A DNA stretch of 64,000 nucleotides from Parietaria judaica (lineage: Eukaryota; Streptophyta; Magnoliopsida; Rosales; Urticaceae). This document shows, piece after piece, positions 1 to 13,234 of this stretch (position 1 is its first letter; each line of letters opens with the position of its first letter). The stretch spans positions 3,162,001-3,226,000 of the forward strand of contig OX940871.1 of assembly GCA_954871525.1 (NCBI GenBank). Reading direction: 5' to 3'. Below the pieces are notes generated by a model. The model saw nothing but the letters and a program-made list of their open reading frames with translations, was not told the DNA's origin and did no database searches. The translations under genes were made by a program, and so were the position numbers.

Positions 1-3000
1 TAATCCTTGCATATTTTTGCATGAGAACTCTTGTTATATTCATATTCCAATGTATAAGCCCTAATATCATTATTTTTTCAATTGGTTCGAAATTTTACGT
101 CGTAAACAATGTAAAATAAAGAAATGCTATAGGAAGTGCTATAGCATTTCCTAGGGCATTTCTCGTCAACAATTTATTCCTTCCATATGTTTGCATGAGA
201 ACGCTTGTAATATTAAAATTCCAATGTATAAGCCCTAAAATCATTATTTTTTCAATTGGTTTGAAATTTAAGGTTGTAAAATAAAGATATGCAGGAAATG
301 CTATAGCACTTCCTATGGCATTTCTCGTCAACAATTTAATCCTTGCATATTTTTGCATGAGAACGCTTGTAATATTAAAATTCCAACGTATAAGCCCTAA
401 AGTTATTATTTTTTGAATTAGTTCAAAATTTTAGGTCGTAAACAATGTAAAATAAAGAAACGCTATAGCACTTCCTATGGCATTTCTCGTCAACAATTTA
501 AGCCTTGCAAATTTTTGCATGAGAACGCTTGTAATATTAAAATTCCAATGTATAAGCCCTAAAATTATTATTTTTTAAATTAGTTCGAAATTTTAGGTCG
601 TAAACAATGTAAAATAAAGAAATGCTATAGGAAATGCTATAGCATTTCCTATGGCATTTATCGTCAACAATTTAATCCTTGCATATTTTTGCATGAGAAC
701 GCTTGTAATATTAAAATTCCAATGTATAAGCCCTAAAATCATTATTTTTTCAATTGGTTCGAAATTTAAGGTTGTAAAAAATGTAAAATAAAGAAATGCA
801 ATAGGAAATGCTATCGCATTTCCTATGGCATTTCTCGTCACAATTTAATCCTTGCATATTTTTGCATGAGAACTCTTGTTATATTCAAATTCCAATGTAT
901 AAGCCCTAATATCATTATTTTTTCAATTGGTCTGAAATTTTAGGTCGTAAACAGTGTTAAAAAAAGAAATGCTATAGGAAGTGCTATAGCAATTCCTAGG
1001 GCATTTCTCGTCAACAATTTATTCCTTCCATATGTTTGCATGAGAACGCTTGTAATATTAAAATTCAAATGTATAAGCCCTAAAATCATTATTTTTTCAA
1101 TTGGTTCGAAATTTAAGGTTGTAAAATAAAGATATGCTATAGGAAATGCTATAGCACTTCCTATGGCATTTCTCGTCAACAATTTAATCCTTGCATATTT
1201 TTGCATGAGAACGCTTGTAATATTAAAATTCCAATGTATAAGCCCTAAAATCATTATTTTTTCAATTAGTTCGAAATTTTAGGTCGTAAACAATGTAAAA
1301 TAAAGAAATGCTATAGGAAATGCTATAGCATTTCATATGGCATTTCTCGTCAACAATTTAATCCTTGTATATTTTTGCATGCGAACTCTTGTTATATTCA
1401 AATTCCAATGTATAAGCCCTAAAATCATTATTTTTTCAATTGGTTCAAATTTTAGGTCGTAAACAATGTAAAATAAAGAAATGCTATAAGAAATACATTT
1501 CCTATGGCATTTCTCGTCAACAATTTAATCCTTGCATATTTTGATTGAGAACGCTTGTAATATTAAAATTCCAATGTATAATCCCTAAAATCTATATTTT
1601 TTTAATTGGTTTGAAATTTAAGGTTGTAAAAAATGTAAAATAAAGATATGCTATAGCATTTCCTAAGGAATTTCTCGTCAACAATTTAATCCTTGCATAT
1701 TTTGATTGAGAATCCTTGTAATATTAAAATTCCAATGTATAAGCCTTAAAATCATTATTTTCTCAATAGGTTTGAAATTTAAGGTTGTATAAAATGTAAA
1801 ATAAAAATATTCTTTAGGAAGTGATATAGCATTTTCTATTGCATTTCTCGTCAACAATTTAATCCTTGCATATTTTTGCATGAGAACGCTTGTAATAATA
1901 AAATTCCAATGTATAAGCCCTAAAATCATTATTTTTTCAGTTGGTTCAAAATTTTAGGTCGTAAACAATGTAAAATAAATAAATGCTATAGGAAATGCTA
2001 TAGCATTTCCTATGGCATTTATCGTCAACAATTTAATCCTTGCATATTTTTGCATGAGAACGCTTGTAATATTAAAATTCCAATGTATAAGCCCTAAAAT
2101 CATTATTTTTTCAATTGGTTCGAAATTTAAGGTTGAAAAAAATGTAAAATAAAGAAATGCTATAGCATTTCCTATGGCATTTCTCGTCAACAATTTAATC
2201 GTTGCATATTTTTGCATGAGAACGCTTGTAATATTAAAATTCCAATGTATAAGCCCTAAAATGATTATTTTTTCAATTGGTTTGAAATTTAAGGTTGTAA
2301 AAAATGTAAAATAAAGATATGCTATAGGTAATGCTAGCATTTCCTATGGCATTTCTTGTCAACAATTTAATCCTTGCATATTTTTGCATGAGAACGCTTG
2401 TAATATTAAAATTCCAATGTATAAGCCCTAAAATATATATTTTTTCAATTGGTTCGAAATTTTAGGTTGTAAACAATGTAAAATAAAGAAATGCTATACG
2501 AAATGCTATAGCATTTCCTATGGCATTTATCGTCAACAATTAAATCCCTGCGTATTTTTGCATGAGAACTCTTGTTATATTCAAATTCCAACGTATAAGC
2601 CTTAAAATCATTATTTTTTCAATTGGTTCAAAATTTTAGGTCGTAAACAATGTAAAATAAAGAAATGCTATAGCATTTCCTATGGCATTTCTCGTCAACA
2701 ATTTAATCCGTGCATATTTTTGCATGAGAACTCTTGTTATATTCAAATTCCAATGTATAAGCCCTAAAATCATTATTTTTTAATTGGTTGGAAATTTTAG
2801 GTCGTAAACAATGTAAAATAAAGAAATGCTATGGCATTTCTCGTCAACAATTTAATCCTTGCATATTTTTTCATGAGAACGCTTGTAATATTAAAATTCC
2901 AATTTATAAGCCCTAAAATCATTATTTTTTCAATTTATTTGAAATTTAAGGCTTTAAAAAATGTAAAATAAAGATATGCTATAGGAAATGCTATAGCATT

Positions 3001-4245
3001 TCCTATGGCATTTCTCGTCAACAATTTAATCCTTGCATATTTTTGCATGAGAACGCTTGTAATATTAAAATTCCAATGTATAAGCCCTAAAATAATTATT
3101 TTTTCAATTGGTTCGAAATTTTAGGTCGTAAACAATGTAAAATAAAGAAATGCTATAGGAAATGCTAGCATTTCCTATGGAATTTCTCGTCAACAATTTA
3201 ATCCTTGCATATTTTTGCATCAGAACTCTTGTTATATTAAAATTCCAATGTATAAGCCCTAAAATCATTATTTTTTCAATTGGTTCGAAATTTTAGGTCG
3301 TAAACAATGTAAAATAAAGAAATGCTATAGGAAATGCTATAACATTTCCTATGGCATTTCTCGTCAACAATTTAATCCTTGCATATTTTTGCATGAGAGC
3401 GCTTGTAATATTAAAATTCCAATGTATAAGCCCTAAAATAATTATTTTTTCAATTGTTTTGAAATTTAAGGTTGTAAAAAATGTAAATTAAAGAAATGCT
3501 ATACTATGGCATTTCTCGTCAACAATTTAATCCTTGCATATTTTTGCATGAGAAATCTTGTTATACTCAAATTCAATGTATAAGCCCTAAAATCATTATT
3601 TTTTCAATTGGTTCGAAATTTTAGGTCGTAAACAATGTAAAATTAAGAAATGCTATAGCATTTCCTATGGCATTTCTCGTCAATAATTTAATCCTTGCAT
3701 ATTTTTGCATGAGAACGCTTGTAATATTAAAATTCCAATGTATAAGCCCTAAAATCATTATTTTTTCAATTGGTTCGAAATTTTAGGTTGTAAAAAATGT
3801 AAAATAAAGAAATGCTATAGGAAATGCTATAGCATTTCCTATGGCATTTCTCGTCAACAATTTAATCTTTGCATATTTTTGCATGAGAACTCTTGTAATA
3901 TTAAAATTCCAATGTATAAGCCTTAAAATCATTATTTTTTTCAATTGGTTCAAAATTTTAGGTTGTAAACAATGTAAAATAAAGAAATGCTATACGAAAT
4001 GCTATAGCATTTCCTATGGCATTTCTCGTCAACAATTTAATCCTTGCATATTTTTGCATGAGAACTCTTGTTATATTCAAATTCCAACGTATAAGCCCTA
4101 AATCATTATTTTTTCAATTGGTTCAAAATTTTAGGTCGTAAACAATGTAAAATAAAGAAATGCTATAGGAAATGTTATAGTTTTTCTTATGGCATTTCTC
4201 GTCAACAATTTAATCCTTGCATATTTTTGCATGAGAACGCTTGTT
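1..4245. repeat. 174-bp satellite array, about 25 monomers, open at left edge
   Basis: Head-to-tail tandem repeat with a full-length unit of 174 bp; many units are shorter (about 150-172 bp) because of small deletions. Each monomer carries the landmarks TTGCATATTTTTGCATGAGA, CCAATGTATAAGCCCTAAAA, GGTCGTAAACAATG and CATTTCTCGTCAACAATTTA. Full-length units contain a perfect 22-bp palindrome (AGGAAATGCTA followed by its reverse complement). Most length variants lose 10-12 bp inside it. Two main variants occur: AACGCTTGTAATATTAAAA and AACTCTTGTTATATTCAAA. The last unit breaks off near 4245 at GCTTGTTATATAATATTG. Unit length resembles plant centromeric or subtelomeric satellites, but location on the chromosome is not shown. 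Open frames read through the array because 174 is a multiple of 3; I do not regard them as genes. Confidence 0.95.
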
Positions 4246-4931
4246 ATATAATATTGATGGGGAGAACTCACTGTAGTATGATTGAGAAGAAGTACCAACT
4301 TATTTATTACTGGTACACTAGCTACTACCATGATTGAAATTTGAAACAAAGTCACTATTCCAAAACTTTCCATATATGTGAAGAGAATATAACTTATGAA
4401 TGATATATACTTTCTTAAGAAAATGGATAGTGAAGAAGAGAGAGTTTATAAATAAATATATTCCATGATCAGAAGATGAATTGTTTAGGCATAAAAAAGA
4501 CCAACCAAGTAACTATTAAATTATCATGACAAGAGACAATTTAAAAAACATAAGACATGCATGACAAGTCATGCGCCGCTAAGGATTAGAGGTGCTTTCC
4601 AAATGGTCCTCAGAATTTTATAAAATTCAATAGTCAAATTTTCGTTGAATTAATAATCGACGAGTTGTGAAAAATACTGAAAATAATATTTTTTTTTTCC
4701 AATTCCGATATATCATCCTACTAATACAATAAATGATTAATTCTTAAATTAAGATGATTTAGTTTAATATATTTCTTATATTTCTCCTTACAGCTTAATT
4801 AATATTTGGAGCTCATTTTTCTTACTGTACATTAATGAAGAATCAAAACCGACTTTACAATTAAGAAGTTTTTGCGTAGAAAATTACACCTTATGTTCTT
4901 GGTCCTCGGTCTAGTTACGTTACGTAAAACG
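4246..4931. other. AT-rich spacer, no gene seen
   Basis: Unique-looking AT-rich sequence after the satellite. No coding signal, tRNA or terminal repeats recognised. Confidence 0.6.
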
Positions 4932-5230
4932 CACGGCCGGCCCTGAATTTTCCGGGGCCCTAAGCGAAGACTGATTTTGGCGCCCTATCGTAATTATAAA
5001 AATAAATATCATGCCCACTAATACTACATTACACATCATAGCCCACTTTTATATCAAGTCCACTTTTAATATGATTTTTTTTAGATATGAATTATGTATA
5101 TTATATATCCTCACAGCAGTAAAACGTGAGCACAATACACTCAATATTTTTTTCTTCCATTATAGGGCCCCTAATTTACAAATCTATTATAGTCTTGGGC
5201 CTAGCATAGATACCCTCAGGGCCGGTACTG
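4932..5230. mobile_element. hAT-like MITE, 299 bp
   Basis: Imperfect terminal inverted repeats: left CACGGCCGGCCCTGA, right end reads CAGTACCGGCCCTGA on the other strand (12 of 15 match). CCGGCCCTGA termini are common in plant nonautonomous hAT elements. Flanking octamers GTAAAACG and ATTTAACG match at 5 of 8 positions, so the target duplication is decayed. No transposase frame. A related terminus (AAGGCCGGCCCTG) appears at about 63976-63988. Confidence 0.6.
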
Positions 5231-6406
5231 ATTTAACGACAAGAGCTAATATGCCTAACATGACCGAAAAGAAACACGGAACACAATAATCACAATAATC
5301 GCATAATCTACATATATATCAATTCCGTTTAATAACATACAAATAAACATGAAATAGTTTGGGAGTAATACTTCATGCACGAACGAACAACTACGTACAA
5401 AGACTAATGTGTTACCTTTAAAAAAAGCATTATGACATAATCTGCCTTTAACTAACGTCCATTTGCCGACACGTGTCATGGAAACTAATATTTATTTGAC
5501 CAAGTTTCATAATCTCTTATACAGATTTGTACATGTTGTGAATCGAATGTTTTTACAATATAGGAAAGAGCCGAATATTTGAGACATTGAGATGTGATAG
5601 AAAAGCAGAATAATCCAGTGATATTGCGACACGCATAACACTCCCATTGCCAAGTCCAAGACGGCATTGTTCGTCTTTTTATGTTCTTTCCTTTCATGGC
5701 CAAATCATCTGATATACATTTATATACGTATATATATTTTTGGCAAAGCAAGTGTCGAGTTCGATTTGATTCTATTCACACTTGAATCAAGTCCACAACC
5801 AAAGAATCACTTTGGAAATAACACAACGACTACTCGTCTTTCAATATGCTTGTTGTCAAATCCCTTCACAATTCGAATCAAGTGACGTTCTAAAAGCGAT
5901 ACGAGTTATATCTAAGGTTTTCCTATGATATTTAAGAATTACTAAGGATTGTACCGATATGATTTTATGAGTATACCATCAAATCAATGAGTACTTAAAT
6001 TTTGCAAAAAAATAAAATAAAAAAATACTCAAAATCTTAAAATAATATCATAGATTTTAAAAATTCGCTTTTATAAAGATTTTGAAAAATTACGAAGAGG
6101 TTGATATGAAAAAGTTCAATAAAATTAGAGTTTTCGTGATTAATACAACGAACCGCGTTATAGCACTTTTGCTTAAAGAGAATTACCATTAATATATACC
6201 GAGAATTTGAAACCTTGTTTGTGAATATTGCTCTAAATATGTTTCTTTGATTATATGATTGGTTGCCACGTAACGTAGTTTGATTAATTTTGTTATAACC
6301 ATAAAATAATTACTGTGTTAGCATAATTATGCTTGTGAATTATCAACTTCTCTCTCTGACGTTAAAAATAACCCCAGATACTCGGAGCACAATAGATATG
6401 TGCCGG
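5231..6406. other. AT-rich spacer, no gene seen
   Basis: Short open frames here lack family resemblance, splice context or composition typical of genes. Nothing annotated. Confidence 0.5.
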
Positions 6407-6831
6407 AAATGGCAAAGCCAGCTCTCCATTTAAGAAGGGGCACTAATATTTTTTTATTTAATAATTATAATTATAAAACACAAAATTTAATATCACAACT
6501 CAAGCTCAAAAAATAAACTTTACTAAAAAATATTTATTATTTTACAAGATAAACACATTTAATATTTTTAGTGTATTATATGCAATATAAAATCATTCAT
6601 TAACGTAGAATAAATACAAAGTACAATAATTATTTACCTGTAATATATTTAATACTCACTAATACTACTGTAATGAACATATATATATATAGATTTATAC
6701 ATATAATATATAATATAGAATCATACATTAAATGGGATATTTTATCCACTAACTATTCATTTATCTTCCATTTATCTTTAGTGTGAGGGTGGGCATGTGT
6801 CCACCGTGGGAGATGAGTTCCTTCGCCTCTG
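6407..6831. mobile_element. hAT-like MITE, 425 bp
   Basis: Left end contains ATGGCAAAGCCAGC; the right end reads CAGAGGCGAAGGAAC on the other strand, a degraded inverted repeat. Flanking octamers TGTGCCGG (6399-6406) and TGTGCCAG (6832-6839) agree at 7 of 8 positions, as expected for a hAT 8-bp target duplication. The interior is AT-rich and noncoding. Confidence 0.55.
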
Positions 6832-8735
6832 TGTGCCAGAATGGTCCTTTTGTGATTTTAGAGCGATTTTCGTAATCCTTCACCTTTGGATAGAAACTTT
6901 AAAAACTGATTTCTTATAATCTTCGAAAGGTTCGGTATTTTTGTAATTGATGTCAAAACTCACAAAACTTAGTAATAATAATAAAAAAATTATTTTTTAC
7001 CATTATAAACTACTTTTGATCCTACTGCATTTTATCATGTACATCCGTGATTTTCTTCTAAAATTAATCTTTTACGTAAGAATATTATCCTGCACATGCA
7101 TATCTCTTTGATTACTGTAAACCGGTATTTGATTTTAACAATTATAAATTCAAAAAAAATTCAAAATATATAAAAATAATAATTATGGCAGTGCCGTATT
7201 TTTTCTTAAATTATAATATATAATTAATATGGTTAACTATAATATAATATATACCTAATAAAATAGTTATCTACATCATTCAAAAATTATATAAAAAATT
7301 GAAAGACACAATCTCAGTGTATTTCTAAATGTGGTTGGGCCATTCCATCACTGTGATAAATATACGCCATTTTATCAAATACAGAATTATGATTACAATT
7401 TATAACAATGACAATTTACAACATATATTTACAACTAAACAAGGTATATAAATCATATTGATTGATTATGATCCCACGTACAGAAATATCAACTTTCATT
7501 TTTTGCAAAACACAAAATTCTGAAAAACAATATTTCTTGTTGTGGTCCATGAAACCCTGCAAACTTTCCTCGACCACATATAGTTATAATGGGAGAAAAA
7601 TGAATCTTCTGATCAATGAAATATTATATATACATGTATATATATATATATATATCCACATATAGTACATATATATGTATATTAGAGCTATATACAACTC
7701 TACTAAAATTAATTAGACAAATGAACTCGTCACTCTAGACAAATCACGTGGAACAATATTTGTATATTTTGAAACAAAAACGACACAAATGCGAAAAATG
7801 TTTCGACAACTCTATGTTTAGTTTTTAATTTTTATTTCGAGTCCTTATGTATGTATAGATGCCTATCAACTACGTATAAAGTTACAAGCACATTAATCAC
7901 TACTTTTTGAGAAATGTTGACTAAAATAATATATATTACATAGAATCACTTGGGAATTTATGATAAGTATATACGGTATTTTGGGAAGGTTATCTTGGAT
8001 ATGTCTCTTTTGGCATCCACGATATCTGTACCCACAAACATCAATAATACAAAGAAAATGGTCCTACTCTCTAAAAGCAGTCATCCATATTTCATTTATT
8101 TATTTGTTTTTGCTAAGGACCCTTATTTTAATTAGTTAATAAAAGAGGACACAATCCTCTAATATCCAAGAATAAGGGTTAGATATTTACATTGTTCATA
8201 TTCCATCAATATCCAAAATATAGAAAGAAATGACACGTAAGTTAAAAGAGTTTCAACAAGTCAAAAGAATTTGTTGGCTAGGTAAAAAATGGATTAACCC
8301 TATTAGTAATAAATTACGTAGTTTCTGCATTAAAAAAAGTTATCTTTTTTTATTTGACCCTTATAAAAAAGAAACCCTAATGAAGAAATTAATAATATTA
8401 CCGACCCACCTTGCGAAGAGTTAGCTAGAGAGATCGATCTAGACAGGGCTTCCCTCTAGTGGCTTGATCGGGTGCTGATAACATCAACTTTTCAAGCTGT
8501 TGACATGAAAACCCAATTAATTGCTAAAAGGAAACATACAAATTATCAAATTATATATATATATATATATCTTTGAGGGATGGTAAAGAACTCAAGAGAT
8601 ACAAATTTCAAACCCCCGTGACACCATTTAATTGAAAAGTCCAGGTACCTTAAAAAGGGTAGAGAAATACATTCATACATACATATATAGAAAGAACAGA
8701 AAAAAAAAAAAACAAAGAGTATGGCAAAGAGGGGC
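6832..8735. other. AT-rich intergenic DNA downstream of MIR157
   Basis: Contains short TA microsatellites (about 7634-7655 and 8552-8570). No gene recognised. The part nearest 8735 probably holds the 3' end of the pri-miRNA. Confidence 0.45.
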
Positions 8736-8737
8736 AT

Positions 8738-8838
8738 GAAGGAAGATGACAGAAGTATAGAGAGCACAAAGAATTGATATGCAGATTTGCTATGCATATC
8801 ATCATCATCTGTGCTCTCTATCTTCTGTCAGCTTCCTC
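8738..8838 (-). ncRNA. MIR157: miR156/157-family precursor hairpin
   Basis: Read on the minus strand, the 5' arm holds TGACAGAAGATAGAGAGCAC (8829 down to 8810), identical to the known miR157d-type sequence of the miR156/157 family, with C at the extra 5' position (8830). The 3' arm (8766 down to 8744) supplies a star strand GTGCTCTCTATACTTCTGTC that pairs nearly fully. The loop of about 43 nt contains GATGATGATATGCATAGC. Flanks GGAAG and CTTCC extend the stem. Family role: the mature RNA guides cleavage or repression of SPL (SBP-box) transcription factor mRNAs and controls juvenile-to-adult phase change. Upstream lies a TATA box (9048-9055, minus) and a CT-rich leader. Conservation of guide and star makes this a confident call; expression is not shown. 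Confidence 0.93.
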
Positions 8839-9047
8839 ACCAATCAAACCCTCTCTCTAACCTTACTCCTTCTGATCACAAAACCCTAAACTTTCACTGA
8901 TCTCTGACCAGATCACGAAAGAAAACCCTGCACAAATATATATATGTTATTTATTATAGGGTCGTACTAGCTCATGCTCATGTGAAAGTGAGAGAAGACT
9001 AGAGAGAGAGAGAGCGAGATATATCTGGCTCCTACCATTTGGGGCTG

Positions 9048-9055
9048 TATTTATA
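9048..9055 (-). promoter_or_regulatory. TATA box of the MIR157 primary transcript
   Basis: TATAAATA on the minus strand, about 210 nt upstream of the hairpin, followed after about 25 nt by a CT-rich stretch (9000-9015) typical of plant 5' leaders. Assignment to the pri-miRNA is inference from spacing and orientation. Confidence 0.7.
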
Positions 9056-9060
9056 GAGGC

Positions 9061-11485
9061 AGAGAAGCTGGAACTGGAAAATGGCCAATTACTGTAAAAA
9101 AGTGTGTGAATAGTGCGATGCAATATGACTTAGTAGTCTCTCATGTACTCTTTATTTTTCTAACCGCTTTTCACGAGATAAAAATTCCCACCACGTACAA
9201 AATATGATACATAGAGATAATAGCGGTAAATATATCTAAGTTTAGAAAAACTTAGTTGTTATATGTATCTAAGTTTTATTCGTAAAAATCCGGCGTACCC
9301 AAGTCATCTATTATTTCTTTTCCATTAATTTATAATGATGTGTCACCATATTCTCAACCACTTTTTTTATTATTATTTATAATTACACGTGTTTTTATCA
9401 TGATGATACTTGGTAAATGAGGATATTATTAATGACATACAAAAAATATAGACCCAACACTTTTACGTAATTTGAGTACATGATTGTAATTTTTCCTAAA
9501 CTTAAGTACATTTGCCGTTATAATGTCTTATTATATATGGTTTGGTTTGGTCTATAATCATTAATATTCTAACAAACGCGCCTAGAAGGTACCACGCCGT
9601 TACAGCCACAGGGTTCAATATATATTTAGCTCAATGAAATGTCGTTTTGTCGCTATCATAAAATATGAGAATACTGTATGCTAGAAGAAAATTATTTATA
9701 TTCCATGCACATTAAATATACAAACATATATATATATATGTCTTATATATCGGATTATAGGAAAAATGGAACCACACTCTCACCCACAATGGATGACATA
9801 TACATAAAAAAACAATATATTCTCGTTAAAGGAATGCAAATAACGTAAATAAAGTCGCAAATTAAAATTGTAATTGCTGAATACGAGTGCAATTATCGAG
9901 ATCGGACACACACGTGATATTTCATTATTTATCAAGACATTGATCTCATGCTTGTTAAATATACAAATAATTGATTATATATGCTATTTAATATTTTAAG
10001 TAAATATTATTAATATTTTTTTTTGAAAGTGACAATAAGTGAAAATTTAGAGACCCTAAATCCTTTTTTAATATGATTTTGTACCTCAAACACATCATTA
10101 GGAAAGTTTTCCCGTCGAACTCTCGTATATCAGCAAAAAAAATTAAAAAATTGTGTTGTTTAGATTATTGATTTGGGTCCCACCATACAGGTCATTAATT
10201 ATTCAGTTCATTAGTTATAGAAAGGAAGAAAAAAAAGATGTATGCTTGAACTTTTTGGATAGAAAAACCAAAATATTCACATTCAATGATACAAATATAT
10301 AGATCACATATACAAGTAAGTTTATATAAATTTCTATTAATTAAATTTTGACTGAAGGAGAACATATGAGAAAGTTTACAAATAATAAGTTACTAATGCC
10401 GACTTGTGTTATGAAAAGATGGAAAACGCTCTTATTTACCAAAAAATGATCATTTTTTTATTCATTCAAATATATATATATTACAATCTAATAACCTCAA
10501 TTCTTATAAATAATATAACAATTAAGGTCGAAATGAGAAAGCAAATAATGTGAATAAAGTAGCAAATAAATCAACATTAACAATGAAAACCTAGTGAAGT
10601 CAACAAAATCGGGCGCATGTGAGATCTTGGCATTGATTCACGTGGTCTCCGATAATTGTTCTTCGCATCGGTTACAAAGTGATATATATAGAGTATAAAC
10701 CACACACACAAAAATACATGAGATGTGTAATATGTTGACATGCAAAAACAAGTTCACCCCACATATTGGTAGGCCATGAAAAACTACTCATATACGTTGT
10801 TTGTTCTTTGTGTATCTATCGTATATGGATTGGAAGAATAATACATTTAAAGTTGAGTGTCGACTAATTGAAATCTATATACGAGCCTATATAAGATCTA
10901 CTCATGTTGCTTTATCTGATACGCCCATGTGCAGGATTTTGTACAATCTTGGTGCTATGTTTTGAGTATGCACAAAACCAAATATATGGGGCAAAACCAA
11001 TACCAATTTGTGTTGATAAAGTCTTGCCCGTGCAAAAAGTTGTTATGCTTTAATATATTGATGACTAATCGTTTGTTGATATGGGACCGGGTAATGAAAG
11101 AAGAATGAGTTTCTTCAAGTGGTTGATTTTTATTTTTATTTTTCCAATGTGGGCAAGCCATTAATGTTAATGCCATTGGGTAACATGGGAATTTATCTTG
11201 ATAAGGAAAGAGACATTTTTGAATCTGTTCTCTTGCATTGTTGAGTCAAGAGCATAGAGAAAAGACACTCCCACTTCAATTGAAACCTAACCACAAATAA
11301 TGGGGTAGATACATAAATCAATGCATAGAAGTAGTCAATATCATCATTATATTAAAACAATGAATAGAAGTAGTCACACTCAACGCTTTATTATGGGGTT
11401 AATAGCGGCACAAATATTAAATGTTTGGCCAAATGTAACATCATATTTAATATTTATTTTTATTAGTAAAAATAGAAATATTTGA
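9061..11485. other. AT-rich intergenic DNA, probably includes the MIR157 upstream region
   Basis: No protein gene recognised. The open frame at 10955-11176 (minus) has no family features and I do not call it. Confidence 0.45.
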
Positions 11486-11797
11486 TGTAACGCCCCGAAT
11501 GCTCTATCGAATTGACGAATGTTCTTATATGCCATTAGTTTTTTCAATGTGCTTTGTCCTCACTCACACACTCCCTTAAAAACATCAAAAGAGGTCACCC
11601 ATCGTAGGATTGCTCAGCCTCTTCGATCATCGTACAATCCCGTGTGATCTTAGATAACCATGAAATCTCATATCTGTCCAGCATCGGGAACGTCCTATCA
11701 TTACATCCTATCGTTATGTAATATCGTCTAGACGATGCAAGATTGCACAACTTACCTTATTTTGCCCCCTCGGCTCACAGGATTGTTGACTGTCACA
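11486..11797. mobile_element. Candidate solo LTR with 5S-rRNA-like segment (Cassandra-type TRIM)
   Basis: Begins TGTAACGCCCC and ends GACTGTCACA, fitting TG...CA LTR ends. TTTGA precedes it and TTTGA recurs at 11799-11803, one base after the right end, as an almost exact 5-bp duplication. The interior segment GAGGTCACCCATCGTAGGAT resembles the complement of the conserved 3' part of plant 5S rRNA, which is the hallmark of Cassandra TRIM LTRs. Alternative: an unrelated repeat carrying 5S-like sequence. Confidence 0.45.
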
Positions 11798-12118
11798 TTT
11801 TGATCAAGTGTATCAACATATTTCTAGTGTTTATTTTTATCTGCAAATTTATCATGTGTTCAACCAAATGTAGTACATAGACGCCCATCCACACACACAC
11901 GTCCACATTGGCATTGGTGGAATAGCAAGAATATAATGTTTGGCCAATTGTAGCGGCATATTCCTAGTGTAAACATAATTACACTTAGACTTGGCCAAAC
12001 ATTTATTAGGATTTATCAATAAAAATATATATTAAGGATATGTTGCTACACTTAGTCAAATATTTGGTACTTATGCCACTTTAAGCTTTATATTAATTGT
12101 CAACATCAAATGTCTATA

Positions 12119-12153
<35 letters not shown>

Positions 12154-13234
12154 TTATATATATATATATTATTGGTGTTGTTCTGTGCAAATTTGTTTCT
12201 TTTTTTAACACAAGTACTCCATTGTTCTATGATCAACAATGTACAAGTCAAATACTAAGATATTATAGATCACAAATTAAGAGAGAGTTTAGTACGTTCT
12301 TTATTTTATTTGATACTTTTCCGTACTCCAAATATTTCTCTCTACTTTATCTGTAATATCGATGTTTTTTAGCTAGGTCAAATAACTTCTTTTATTAACC
12401 ACACATTGAAGACACCGGAAATCTATGGTAGAGGACCACTAGTGCCATTGTGGTCCATATATGAGACCATGACATCTATATTATGGTGATAAATATCTCA
12501 TTCTTACCAAAGTATTTAATGGATTATGATCCTTTTCATTTCTTTCAAATCTTCTTTCCTAAAAAGAAAGATGCAGTGCTACTCATTCACCTCTATAAGG
12601 AATCATAATCTCCAAGAAAATCGATAATATATTATTTTGAAACTTTGGACATAATTGTATCTCGTCGAGCTAAAAGGATATCACATTATGATCGAGAAAA
12701 GAAGAGATATACTGGACAATGAGATAAATGATATTCGATCACTTAATTAAATTTAAAATGTAAATTACAAAAAAATATAATATGAAGGTCCATCCCACAT
12801 GAACATAACCTATTGATCGGCCTAGTCCCCAAAACAAAGCTACCAAAATATTCAATAAAATATTCAATAATAAGCTTCTATTTTCAGAATAATTCATTAT
12901 TAATATCATTCGTTCCCAAGTTCACTTTTTAGCGGATCATTAGATTACCTCATTCACGTTTTTGTAAGTTTTTTTTAACTATCCAACATTTGTGATATTT
13001 TTGGATTTGAGTGTATATTACAAGTAAAGTTATTCTATTTCTTTCTCTATTTTCACGTTCTCACTGCTATGTTACTTTTGTGGATCATATCGCAGAACTA
13101 CAACCATTTATATCAGTTACGGGAATTGCCCAATATTCTGTGGCTTACATGATTTTTTTCCGAGCGTGTCTACGGATGACGCCACTACAAACAAAGCTCC
13201 TAAAAAAATCTAATAAATTTATAAAAACTGTAAG
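11798..13234. other. AT-rich spacer with a long TA microsatellite
   Basis: TA tract at about 12119-12171. No gene recognised. Confidence 0.5.

Noticed and set aside
95..4373. Repeated minus-strand open frames with MILGLIHWNFNITSVLMQKY-like text
   Set aside because: They are the satellite monomer read in a frame kept open because 174 is divisible by 3; frames break wherever a unit has an indel.
8546..8797. 83-aa minus-strand open frame overlapping the MIR157 hairpin
   Set aside because: Low-complexity hydrophobic translation that runs through the hairpin arm; the RNA structure explains the sequence.
10955..11176. 73-aa minus-strand frame
   Set aside because: No hydrophobic signal, no motif and AT-rich context; probably chance.
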